DNA from: Bacteroidales bacterium
GTDB lineage: Bacteria > Bacteroidota > Bacteroidia > Bacteroidales > F082
DNA length: 32,901 nucleotides
Direction: 5' to 3'
NCBI GenBank assembly: GCA_014860665.1
Contig: JACZJI010000137.1
Location: 1 to 32,901, forward strand
A program made the translations under genes and the position numbers. Positions 19,194 through 25,254 of this stretch are shown here, one piece after another; positions within the stretch are counted from its first letter, which is position 1; every line of letters begins with the position of its first letter. The notes beneath the pieces are model-generated. The model saw only the letters and a list, made by a program, of their open reading frames with translations. It did not search any database and had not been told where the DNA came from.

Positions 19194-19643
19194 CTATTCA
19201 GCTTTTACATCCAGATCAATTTCTACAGAAAGATCACGGTGCAATTTAATTTTAGCTTTGTATTGACCCACTTCTTTGATAGAGTCACCGGCCACTTCAA
19301 TTTTCTTGCGGTCGATTTCTACATTTTTCTGAGCCTGAATAGCGTTAGCAACAATTACGTTGTTTACTGAACCGAAAATCTTTCCGGTAGTACTTGCTTT
19401 TACGCCAATAGTCAATACAGTACCTTCGAGGGTTTTTGCAATGGCTTCGGCTTCTTTTCTGATTTTTTCTTCCTTGTAAGCTTGCTGTTTTTTGGTTTCA
19501 GCCAGTTGTTTCTTTGCAGAAGCATCAGCGATGACAGCCATGCCTTTAGGAATTAAATAATTGCGGGCATATCCGTTTTTAACGTTAACCAGGTCATTTT
19601 CATAGCCCAAACCGGTTACATCTTGTTTTAAAATAATCTCCAT
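19194..19643 (-). CDS. rplI: 50S ribosomal protein L9 (bL9)
   Basis: L9 (149 aa) binds 23S rRNA near the L1 stalk and supports reading-frame maintenance. The N-terminal domain MEIILKQDVTGLGYENDLVNVKNGYARNYLIPKG is split from the C-terminal domain by a long Lys/Glu/Ala-rich helix (about residues 42-75), as in the family. Last gene of the rpsF-rpsR-rplI operon, starting 16 nt after rpsR behind an unusual strong GGAGGGG. Normal length. Confidence 0.98.
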   Translation of the reverse strand: MEIILKQDVTGLGYENDLVNVKNGYARNYLIPKGMAVIADASAKKQLAETKKQQAYKEEKIRKEAEAIAKTLEGTVLTIGVKASTTGKIFGSVNNVIVANAIQAQKNVEIDRKKIEVAGDSIKEVGQYKAKIKLHRDLSVEIDLDVKAE

Positions 19644-19650
19644 TGTTATT

Positions 19651-19657
19651 CCCCTCC
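19651..19657 (-). promoter_or_regulatory. Strong Shine-Dalgarno sequence of rplI
   Basis: GGAGGGG on the minus strand, 7 nt before the rplI ATG. Only rplA in this window has a comparable site. Confidence 0.78.
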
Positions 19658-19659
19658 TT

Positions 19660-19926
19660 TTATTTTAATAAGTCAGCTACATAAGGCAATAAAGCAAGGT
19701 GGCGAGCTCTTTTAATAGCTTTGGCAACCTTTCTCTGGTATTTTGTGGAAGTACCGGTAAGGCGGCGGGGCAAAATTTTACCCTGCTCATTCACAAATTT
19801 GAGCAAAAAGTTAGCGTCTTTATAATCAATGTACTTGATGTGGTTTTTCTTAAAACGGCAGTATTTTTTCTTGGTAGTATCTACTGCGATGGGGGTTAAG
19901 TATTTTATATCTGAATTCTGTGCCAT
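19660..19926 (-). CDS. rpsR: 30S ribosomal protein S18 (bS18)
   Basis: S18 (88 aa) pairs with S6 on the platform of the small subunit. The family core KKKYCRFKK...[51 protein letters not shown] is present almost unbroken. It lies 34 nt after rpsF and 16 nt before rplI. In Bacteroidetes ribosomes S18, together with S6 and S21, is reported to help hide the anti-Shine-Dalgarno sequence of 16S rRNA. Confidence 0.98.
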   Translation of the reverse strand: MAQNSDIKYLTPIAVDTTKKKYCRFKKNHIKYIDYKDANFLLKFVNEQGKILPRRLTGTSTKYQRKVAKAIKRARHLALLPYVADLLK

Positions 19927-19960
19927 GTTTTTAAATTTTTAGATTTAAAGTCAAAATAGA

Positions 19961-20332
19961 TTAAGCTTTTTTGTCTTCTGTTTCTGAAGCACCAGTTTGG
20001 TCCTTAGCTTTCTGACGTCTTTTTTCACTATAGGCAATACCGTGTTTGTCAAGCTTAACGGATAAGAAACGAAGAACTTTTTCATCACGGATAAACTGTG
20101 TTTCCAGTTTATCGATGTATTGTCCTTCCATTTTGAATTCAAACAAATTGTAAAAACCTGTCGATTTTTTCTGGATAGGGTAGGCCAGCTTACGCATCCC
20201 CCAATTCTCACGATTCACTATTTCACCACCCATGCTGGCGATAAGCTTTTCGTAATCTTTTACCGCTTCCTTTACCTGATCTTCAGATAAAACGGGAGTT
20301 AAAATGAAAACGGTTTCATACTGATTTACCAT
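19961..20332 (-). CDS. rpsF: 30S ribosomal protein S6 (bS6)
   Basis: S6 (123 aa) binds S18 and 16S rRNA on the platform. The ferredoxin-like core starts [16 protein letters not shown] and includes [24 protein letters not shown] and [16 protein letters not shown]. The charged tail ([17 protein letters not shown]) is variable in the family. It is the first gene of the operon, with a promoter at 20375-20404 and a leader of about 38 nt. The order rpsF-rpsR-rplI is conserved in many bacteria, often with S6-S18 autoregulation; no leader structure was identified. Confidence 0.98.
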   Translation of the reverse strand: MVNQYETVFILTPVLSEDQVKEAVKDYEKLIASMGGEIVNRENWGMRKLAYPIQKKSTGFYNLFEFKMEGQYIDKLETQFIRDEKVLRFLSVKLDKHGIAYSEKRRQKAKDQTGASETEDKKA

Positions 20333-20374
20333 CTTTGTGCAATTAATTGATTAATAACTAAAAAATTTGGAGTG

Positions 20375-20404
20375 CAAAAGTAGGAAATATTTGATAACTA
20401 CCAG
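20375..20404 (-). promoter_or_regulatory. Promoter of rpsF-rpsR-rplI
   Basis: TACTTTTG (20382-20375) on the minus strand, preceded at 19 nt by CTG (20404-20402) in place of TTG. The bases after the -7 box (CACTCC) are shared with the rpmH promoter. Confidence 0.6.
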
Positions 20405-20518
20405 AATTTTAGATAAAAAATCTCGGATTTAATTTGTCGCTTTTAGGGAGCATTGTAAAACAACAGTCAGGTAATCATCATAAAGTCGTAGGTGCCTTTT
20501 GCCAAAAGAATGATTCGC

Positions 20519-21664
20519 TTATGAATTCTTTATAAGTGTTTCCGCAATAAAAACAGCAGCGTTGCCATCGCCAAACAAGGGTGGAAATTTTAATGATGCG
20601 GCATTCTTTTTGAAATGGCGGGCAGCCTGAAGGATATTTTCTTTAAAAGCATCGGTCACGATACCGCATCCCTGTTCCACAATTTCCTTCCATTCGGTTT
20701 CGGAGCGTAGGATTATGGCAGGCTTTCCGAAGAAATAGGCTTCTTTTTGTACGCCGCCTGAATCGGTGAAAACCAATTGGCAGTTCTTCTCAAGCAAAAT
20801 CATATCAAGAAATGAGGCCGGCGGAACGAGCCGGATGAATGGATTGTTGCTGATCTTTTCATAAAGGGCGCTGTGGAGATTCTTTTCCAGCAGTTTGGCT
20901 GTCCTGGGATGCAAAGGCAGTACCAGCGGAATTTTTGATTCCGAAGTGATTTCGTGAAATGCTTCGAATATGGCATTGAGCCTTTCGGGCTGGTCGGTAT
21001 TGTTGTCGCGGTGAACCGTGGCCAGATAAAAAGGTTGATTTTCGAGATTAAATCTTTTCAGGATATCGCTCTTTTCGCGGGCAATTTGTTCAAAATAAAG
21101 ACTGTTGTCGTACATCACATCGCCGCAATGAAGTATACCCGGATGATCGGGTGTGTAGGGGGGAAGGTTGTTTTTCTCAAAACCTTCTTTTATGAGATTG
21201 TTGATGCCTGTAGGCGTAGGGGAAAACAGCAGTGTGGAAGCATGATCGGCCATGATGCGGTTGACCTCTTCGGGCATGTGTTTGTTGAAAGAGCGCAATC
21301 CGGCTTCCACATGGGCAATGGGAACGTGAATTTTTGAAGCGGCAACGGCACCTGCCAGGGTGGAATTGGTATCGCCGTAGATCACCAGAAAATCGGGTTT
21401 TTCTTTTAAGAGAATTTCTTCGATACCGGTGATCATACCGGCGGTTTGCACGCCGTGGCTGGCACTGCCGATATTCAGATTATAATCGGGTTCGGGAATG
21501 CCCAGCTCATCGATAAAAACCTGCGACATGTTGTTGTCGTAATGTTGCCCGGTATGGACAATCACTTCTTTTATCTGCCCTGCAAAATGCGTCCTGATGG
21601 CGCGGCTCAATGCTGCGGCTTTAATGATCTGAGGCCTCGCCCCGATGAGTGTTACTATCTTCAT
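20519..21664 (-). CDS. wecB: UDP-N-acetylglucosamine 2-epimerase (non-hydrolysing)
   Basis: A 381-residue GT-B fold epimerase that interconverts UDP-GlcNAc and UDP-ManNAc (EC 5.1.3.14), supplying ManNAc-type sugars for surface polysaccharides. Visible motifs are IGARPQIIKAAAL near the start, VIYGDTNSTLAG (D98), HVEAGLRS (E120), PEEVNRIMAD, ATVHRDNN and the nucleotide-binding FTDSGGVQKEAYFFGKP. The D, E, E and H catalytic positions of the family appear intact. No other polysaccharide gene is nearby. It starts 9 nt after radC, which implies one transcript. The target glycan is not evident. Confidence 0.95.
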   Translation of the reverse strand: MKIVTLIGARPQIIKAAALSRAIRTHFAGQIKEVIVHTGQHYDNNMSQVFIDELGIPEPDYNLNIGSASHGVQTAGMITGIEEILLKEKPDFLVIYGDTNSTLAGAVAASKIHVPIAHVEAGLRSFNKHMPEEVNRIMADHASTLLFSPTPTGINNLIKEGFEKNNLPPYTPDHPGILHCGDVMYDNSLYFEQIAREKSDILKRFNLENQPFYLATVHRDNNTDQPERLNAIFEAFHEITSESKIPLVLPLHPRTAKLLEKNLHSALYEKISNNPFIRLVPPASFLDMILLEKNCQLVFTDSGGVQKEAYFFGKPAIILRSETEWKEIVEQGCGIVTDAFKENILQAARHFKKNAASLKFPPLFGDGNAAVFIAETLIKNS

Positions 21665-21673
21665 TTTGATTTT

Positions 21674-22375
21674 CTAATTCATCAACCCTTCATCCGCAAA
21701 GCTATAATAATTATCATTTCCGGCAATGATGTGATCCAGCACCTGAATCTCCAAAGCCCTTCCTGCTTCACTTATTTTGCGTGTTAACCTGATATCGTTA
21801 TCGCTGGGCTTTAGGTTGTTTGAAGGATGGTTGTGCGCCAGGATAATGGAGGAGGAGTTGTAGTCAAGCGCCAGCTTGAAAATTTTCTTGGGGTCGACTA
21901 CCGTTCCGGATACCCCGCCATGACTGATATTTACTTTCTGGATGACTTTGTTGGCGCGGTCGAGCAGAAGTACAAAAAACGCTTCATAATATTTGTCGGT
22001 TAGTTCGGGGACCAGCAATTCATAAACATCACGACTGGAAGTGATTTTCTTTTGCTGAATCACTTTTTCTGCCATACGGCGCTTTCCAAGTTCCAGGGCA
22101 GCCACAATACTGATGGCCTTGGCGTTTCCCATGCCTTTGAATCTGGAAAGCTCTTCGATGCTTGTTTTGGAGAATTCTATAAGGTTGTTTCCCGAAGATT
22201 CCAGCATGCGCTGGGCCAGTTGCACGGCAGATTCTTCCTTGTTTCCTGATCCGATTAAAATGGCGATGAGTTCGGCGTTGCTCAGGGCGTTTCGTCCTTT
22301 CAGCAACATTTTTTCGCGCGGTCGGTCGTCCTCGGCCCACTGGCGAATGGTGTGGTTGTTTGGGTTTGTTGGCAT
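21674..22375 (-). CDS. radC: RadC / JAB-domain protein
   Basis: A 233-residue RadC. The N-terminal UPF0758 part (IRQWAEDDRPREKMLLKGRNALSNAELIAILIGSG) includes a helix-hairpin-helix-like segment (FKGMGNAKAISIVAALELG). The C-terminal JAB/MPN domain has the metal motif HxHx7SxxD at H181, H183, S191 and D194. The link to DNA repair is historical and disputed; the biochemical role is uncertain. The start ATG lies only 5 nt past a perfect -7 box, so the mRNA may be leaderless. It is followed by wecB after 9 nt. A 9-bp tandem array begins at its -33 box. Confidence 0.95.
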   Translation of the reverse strand: MPTNPNNHTIRQWAEDDRPREKMLLKGRNALSNAELIAILIGSGNKEESAVQLAQRMLESSGNNLIEFSKTSIEELSRFKGMGNAKAISIVAALELGKRRMAEKVIQQKKITSSRDVYELLVPELTDKYYEAFFVLLLDRANKVIQKVNISHGGVSGTVVDPKKIFKLALDYNSSSIILAHNHPSNNLKPSDNDIRLTRKISEAGRALEIQVLDHIIAGNDNYYSFADEGLMN

Positions 22376-22380
22376 GAAAG

Positions 22381-22410
22381 CAAAGTTAGAAAATTTTTAA
22401 AAATGTTCAA
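22381..22410 (-). promoter_or_regulatory. Promoter of radC-wecB, start codon 5 nt away
   Basis: On the minus strand TTG (22410-22408), 19 nt, TAACTTTG (22388-22381), then CTTTC and the ATG of radC. The match to consensus is full and the spacing implies transcription starting at or next to the ATG. Confidence 0.68.
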
Positions 22411-22452
22411 AAGTTTGAAAAGTCTGAAAAGTCGGAAAAGTCGGAAGGTCGA
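22408..22452 (+). repeat. 9-bp tandem repeat array at the radC promoter
   Basis: Five head-to-tail units: CAAAAGTTT, GAAAAGTCT, GAAAAGTCG, GAAAAGTCG, GAAGGTCGA. The first unit contains the -33 TTG of the radC promoter on the opposite strand. Confidence 0.8.
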
Positions 22453-22528
22453 AGAGGTGACAGGGCTTATATTCGATACACATCAGGGAGAAGAAATGGA
22501 AATTGAGAAATGAAGCATTAAAAATGAG

Positions 22529-22694
22529 CGGCAGGCAGGCGGGGAAGTGCAGCAGTGACTCAAAAAGGACGGCAGCAGGGCCGGCGTGAACGGCAGGACA
22601 GCCTGGAAGCACGGCAGCGCGTCAGAATGGGCGGCAGGATGGTCGGGATGCACGGCAACCATCTCCGAAAGCACGGCAGTGGTTCAGCATGAGG
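22529..22694 (+). repeat. Degenerate 21-bp tandem repeat (CGGCAG every 20-21 bp)
   Basis: CGGCAG or a one-base variant occurs at 22529, 22550 (CAGCAG), 22570, 22591, 22612, 22632, 22653 (CGGCAA) and 22674. Steps are 21, 20, 21, 21, 20, 21 and 21 bp. The rest of each unit is loosely conserved and often ends GAAGCA or a variant. The period equals two turns of B-DNA and seven codons, but open frames across it look accidental. Confidence 0.78.
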
Positions 22695-22729
22695 AGCAGG
22701 GTAAAACAGACATTAAAAGCGTTGGAAAA

Positions 22730-22753
22730 GGCACGCGTCCGGAAACGCGCGCC
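22730..22753 (+). repeat. REP-like palindrome R1 (variant loop)
   Basis: Arms GGCACGCGT and ACGCGCGCC enclose the loop CCGGAA. The arms keep the same single A-C mismatch at stem position 4 as the other copies, but the loop is different and the ninth pair is T-A instead of C-G. It lies 19 nt past the stop of the minus-strand hypothetical gene. Confidence 0.65.
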
Positions 22754-22772
22754 ATTGATGTTTCAACCCGGG

Positions 22773-23432
22773 TTAGCTTCGGACAAAGATGCCGAGGACT
22801 TCGAGCAGCTGGGGTTTGTCGTATAAGGCAATTTTGGCCAGCGAATCGGAATTGTCCTTCCATTCTTTCAGCTCGATAAGGGCGGCATTTTTGGATTGTG
22901 TGGAAGCCTGCGATTCTCCAACTTCTTTTTCGTAGTCGGCCCGCAACGACAACAGAGCCTGGTGTTTTGCAAGACAATCGGCTACTACTTCGGGGGTGAT
23001 TTGACACAGCGTCAGTTTTTCCTGAATTTCGGGCATGGACTGAATGGCCATATAGAATTCTTTTGTTTTGTCGAAAAACTTGTTGTAACTGCTGGGAAAC
23101 GGTCCTCTTACACCCAAAAGGATCAGAAAGTCGGGTTGTTTTTTGAAAAAGATCTGGGCTTGGTCGCGGTGCCGTTTAAACAGGGATTCCAGTTCTTCGT
23201 AAGCCTTATGGTAGGCATTGGAAGCCACTTGTGTTTCGGCATCTTCTTTTTGTTTGTTTTCCCAGCTAGTTTTCGCTTTTTCGTAAAGAGACCAGCCTTC
23301 ATTTAATTTGGTTTCGTCCATACCAAAAGAGGCTAATAAGGGTTTAATTTCGGCATGTGAGCCGGCGTTGGTTAATGCTACGCGTGTGCGCTCCAGAAAT
23401 TTAGATTCTGGTTCAGTAAGAAATGAACTCAT
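22773..23432 (-). CDS. Conserved hypothetical protein, helical, about 219 aa
   Basis: No function recognised. The frame can be read from 23489, but the first 19 residues look like non-coding AT-rich sequence, and the Met at 23432 (MSSFLTEPESKFLERTRVAL) is the better start. The protein is soluble, rich in Lys, Glu, Ala and Leu, and mostly helical, with no signal peptide. Distinct segments are FLERTRVALTNAGSHAEIKPLLASFGMDE, SNAYHKAYEELESLFKRHRDQAQIFFKK and the C-terminal LYDKPQLLEVLGIFVRS. I recall similar uncharacterised proteins in Bacteroidetes. It lies between two REP-like palindromes (R1 and R2) in the accessory stretch. Confidence 0.72.
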   Translation of the reverse strand: MSSFLTEPESKFLERTRVALTNAGSHAEIKPLLASFGMDETKLNEGWSLYEKAKTSWENKQKEDAETQVASNAYHKAYEELESLFKRHRDQAQIFFKKQPDFLILLGVRGPFPSSYNKFFDKTKEFYMAIQSMPEIQEKLTLCQITPEVVADCLAKHQALLSLRADYEKEVGESQASTQSKNAALIELKEWKDNSDSLAKIALYDKPQLLEVLGIFVRS

Positions 23433-23567
23433 TGGTTTTTTAATTTTTTGGTTTATAATGCCGCAATATACAATTTTATTGAAAATCATTCGGGTTGGAA
23501 AAATTTTTTTGATAGGGATGGGGCATGTGAATGCCGGAAGTTATGGAATGCGACAGCGGTGTGGAAA

Positions 23568-23622
23568 TGATAAAAGTTGATGTGATAGTTTGATAAGGGC
23601 ACGCGCTACAAGCGCGCGCCAG
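23568..23622 (+). repeat. RAYT 3'-end remnant joined to REP-like palindrome R2
   Basis: These 55 nt differ at only three positions from 25111-25165, which holds the last codons of the RAYT gene and its downstream palindrome R5. The palindrome itself spans 23598-23620: arms GGCACGCGCT and AGCGCGCGCC, loop ACA, one A-C mismatch. No other part of a transposase gene is visible upstream. Confidence 0.82.
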
Positions 23623-23650
23623 ATGAGTTTTTCATAAGTTTTAATTTGTA

Positions 23651-23669
23651 GGGATTTAGGTTTAATCCC
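23651..23669 (+). repeat. Small hairpin GGGATT / AATCCC
   Basis: Six-bp stem (23651-23656 with 23664-23669), 7-nt loop. It is preceded by TTTGTA and followed by GCAAG. Unrelated in sequence to the GC-rich palindromes nearby; the role is unknown. Confidence 0.3.
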
Positions 23670-23729
23670 GCAAGTTAAAAATTAAAATTATACACTGCTA
23701 GAGAAAGCTATTGTTCCCGGAAATAAAAA

Positions 23730-23749
23730 TTGTAGCGTGTGCCAGTGTA
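23730..23749 (+). repeat. Decayed REP-like half palindrome
   Basis: AGCGTGTGCCAGTGTA (23733-23748) matches the right arm plus flank of R5 (AGCGCGCGCCAGTGTA) with two C-to-T changes. The left arm is not recognisable. It runs directly into TAGTTTTG, a possible -7 box for the beta-barrel gene. Confidence 0.4.
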
Positions 23750-23804
23750 GTTTTGATGACTTCATTTTTTTATTAAATTAGTCCTCCATTCAAAAACCAA
23801 TAAG

Positions 23805-24410
23805 ATGAAAAACAAATTATTATTGCTACTTCTTTTTATTCCCAATGTATTTTATGCACAAGATGTATCTATAGGTACGAGTGTGGGGTTTGCAGGTTAT
23901 GGCAGTCCTGTTGATGGATATTATTTTTCTTTTAATGTAGGTGTTCCTATCATTAAAGGCATTGAAGTATCACCCAATTTTACTTTTGTGTCTAACCTCA
24001 AAAACAAACCAATAGAGTATTATTGGAACAGTATAGACGGTGAACAGTACATCATCAATACTGAAAAAGCACATGGAAATGATATGGCCGGTTTGATTGA
24101 ATTGGATCTTATCGTAAAACCGTTTGCTTACTTTAGGAATAAAAAGATCTCTTCCATTGATTTTGGTATGGGGGCCGGTTATGGATTCAGTGTGTATTCA
24201 GATAATTACTATAACTATAGGGATATAAATGCTACCAGTCAATTTGTGGGGACGATTTCCAAGAACGGTGTAAGAAGTTCTGCATCCGTAAGGTTGTATT
24301 ACAATTATCATTTCAAGAAATATTATGTGGGAATTACTGCCGGAATGCATGATTTCATTGAAGGGGAAGGCGTATCAACAATCGGGTTACAATTTGGCAT
24401 AACGCCATAA
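23805..24410 (+). CDS. Predicted secreted outer-membrane beta-barrel protein
   Basis: 201 residues with a clear signal peptide (hydrophobic LLLLLLFIPNVFYA, cleavage likely before Q19). The rest is rich in Tyr, Phe, Gly and Ser in alternating patterns typical of transmembrane beta strands (for example YYFSFNVGVPI, SIDFGMGAGYGFSVYS, SASVRLYYNYHFKKYYVGITAG). It ends in STIGLQFGITP, a plausible last strand. A small outer-membrane barrel is likely; ligand and role are unknown. It stands alone between palindromes R2 and R3, and codon use looks more AT-rich than the flanking housekeeping genes. Confidence 0.72.
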   Translation: MKNKLLLLLLFIPNVFYAQDVSIGTSVGFAGYGSPVDGYYFSFNVGVPIIKGIEVSPNFTFVSNLKNKPIEYYWNSIDGEQYIINTEKAHGNDMAGLIELDLIVKPFAYFRNKKISSIDFGMGAGYGFSVYSDNYYNYRDINATSQFVGTISKNGVRSSASVRLYYNYHFKKYYVGITAGMHDFIEGEGVSTIGLQFGITP

Positions 24411-24431
24411 AGATGTTGGCGGTCAAGTATA

Positions 24432-24452
24432 GGCACGCGCTACAAGCGCGCC
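24432..24452 (+). repeat. REP-like palindrome R3 (2 nt shorter)
   Basis: Left arm GGCACGCGCT, loop ACA, and a right arm shortened by two bases (AGCGCGCC), so A and C of the left arm would bulge. It lies 21 nt after the beta-barrel gene and faces R4. Confidence 0.75.
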
Positions 24453-24515
24453 AGATGGAATAGCCAGCGGAAGTATTTTACAATAAACATTACAAATATT
24501 CAAAAAAACCTTACT

Positions 24516-24538
24516 GGCGCGCGCTTGCAGCGCGTGCC
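24516..24538 (-). repeat. REP-like palindrome R4, inverted to R3
   Basis: On the minus strand GGCACGCGCT, loop GCA, AGCGCGCGCC. R3 and R4 share the flank TATA before the left arm and enclose 63 nt, a two-palindrome arrangement like that of the mosaic elements built from REPs. It ends 49 nt before the RAYT start. Confidence 0.8.
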
Positions 24539-24587
24539 TATAGTATGTAACTTTATTCCTAATAAGAAAACCACAAAACCTTTTTAA

Positions 24588-25136
24588 ATGTCAGAAAAAT
24601 ATAAATTTCATAACCCGGACGGAATATACTTCATCACTCCCACAATTACAGACTGGATTGATTTGTTTACGAAACAAAGGTACTGCGAGCTTGTTATTGA
24701 TGCTTTGAAATATTGTCAGAAAGAAAAAGGGCTTATGATACATGGATGGTGTATTATGTCCAGTCATTTGCATTTAATTGTTAGCTCTAACGGCAAAGAA
24801 GAGATATCCGCCATTATAAATGATTTCAAAACATTTACATCCAAAGCTATCATCCGGGAAATTAAAAGCACTGAAGAAAGTAGAAAGAAATGGATGCTCA
24901 GGTCGTTTGAAGAAGCTGGGTCAAAATTGAAACGGATTAGTCATTATAAAGTCTGGCGTGACGGAAATCATCCTGTTGAACTGGATACAAATCAAATGGT
25001 GGATCAAAGGTTGGCTTATTTACATGAAAATCCTGTAAAGCAAGGAATTGTTTATCATGCGGAGGACTATTGTTATAGTTCGGCAATAGATTACAGTGGG
25101 GGACATGGATTGATAGAAGTTGATTTGATAGATTGA
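24588..25136 (+). CDS. REP-associated tyrosine transposase (RAYT), Y1_Tnp family
   Basis: A 182-residue HUH-family single-strand nuclease, related to IS200/IS605 TnpA. The HUH pair is H60-L-H62 in MSSHLHLIVSS. The segment RLAYLHENPVKQGIV (141-155) aligns with VDYIYINPVKHGWV of the E. coli RAYT, making Y144 the likely nucleophile. In known RAYTs the enzyme cuts and joins single-stranded REP hairpins. REP-like palindromes flank this gene in opposite orientation (R4 upstream, R5 four nt downstream). The length is close to family norms and no frameshift is seen, so it may be active. The start ATG is followed by a conserved-looking N-terminus; no Shine-Dalgarno sequence is visible. Confidence 0.9.
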   Translation: MSEKYKFHNPDGIYFITPTITDWIDLFTKQRYCELVIDALKYCQKEKGLMIHGWCIMSSHLHLIVSSNGKEEISAIINDFKTFTSKAIIREIKSTEESRKKWMLRSFEEAGSKLKRISHYKVWRDGNHPVELDTNQMVDQRLAYLHENPVKQGIVYHAEDYCYSSAIDYSGGHGLIEVDLID

Positions 25137-25140
25137 TAAG

Positions 25141-25163
25141 GGCACGCGCTACAAGCGCGCGCC
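25141..25163 (+). repeat. REP-like palindrome R5 downstream of the RAYT
   Basis: Arms GGCACGCGCT and AGCGCGCGCC with loop ACA, starting 4 nt after the transposase stop. Identical in stem and loop to R2. The 5' flank TGATAAG is shared with R2 and overlaps the end of the reading frame. Confidence 0.85.
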
Positions 25164-25254
25164 AGTGTAAATCACAAATCGGTGTTCCTTGTTCTTAAAT
25201 CAAAAGAATCCGGAAAGAATATTGAATAAGTCTGCGGCAGGCTTGACCATCGTG

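Larger units (their letters stand above)
22376..22772. other. Gene-free, repeat-bearing stretch upstream of radC
   Basis: About 400 nt with no credible gene. From left to right it holds the radC promoter, a 9-bp tandem array (22408-22452), a short AT-rich spacer, a 21-bp tandem array (22529-22694), and a REP-like palindrome (22730-22753) 19 nt beyond the 3' end of the hypothetical gene. Base composition changes sharply from AT-rich to strongly GC-rich at about 22528. Confidence 0.8.
23433..23804. other. Intergenic stretch with REP-like and other hairpins
   Basis: A 370-nt gap without a credible gene. It holds a RAYT tail remnant joined to palindrome R2 (23568-23622), a hairpin GGGATT-AATCCC (23651-23669), a decayed REP half (23730-23749), and a possible -7 box TAGTTTTG (23748-23755) for the following gene. 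Confidence 0.7.

Noticed and set aside
20519..22375. Polysaccharide biosynthesis cluster around wecB
   Set aside because: wecB is the only sugar-nucleotide gene in the window; its neighbours are radC and rpsF, so no cluster can be supported.
22397..22674. Two overlapping minus-strand frames of 71 and 63 codons across the tandem arrays
   Set aside because: They read the arrays in different frames, start inside repeats, and give Pro/Ala/Phe/His-rich low-complexity peptides. Treated as accidental.
22586..22879. Open frame of 97 codons on the + strand across the 21-bp array
   Set aside because: It covers the array, the R1 palindrome and the 3' end of the opposite-strand hypothetical gene. Composition is repeat-driven (Trp, Ser, Gly, Arg) with no family resemblance.
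22730..25163. CRISPR array
   Set aside because: The recurring GC-rich repeat is palindromic, found in both orientations and at irregular distances of tens to hundreds of bases; there are no uniform spacers and no cas genes.
24588..25163. Complete IS200/IS605 insertion sequence
   Set aside because: The gene has RAYT-type length and motifs, REP-like palindromes on both sides, and no TnpB gene or IS-type ends were seen.
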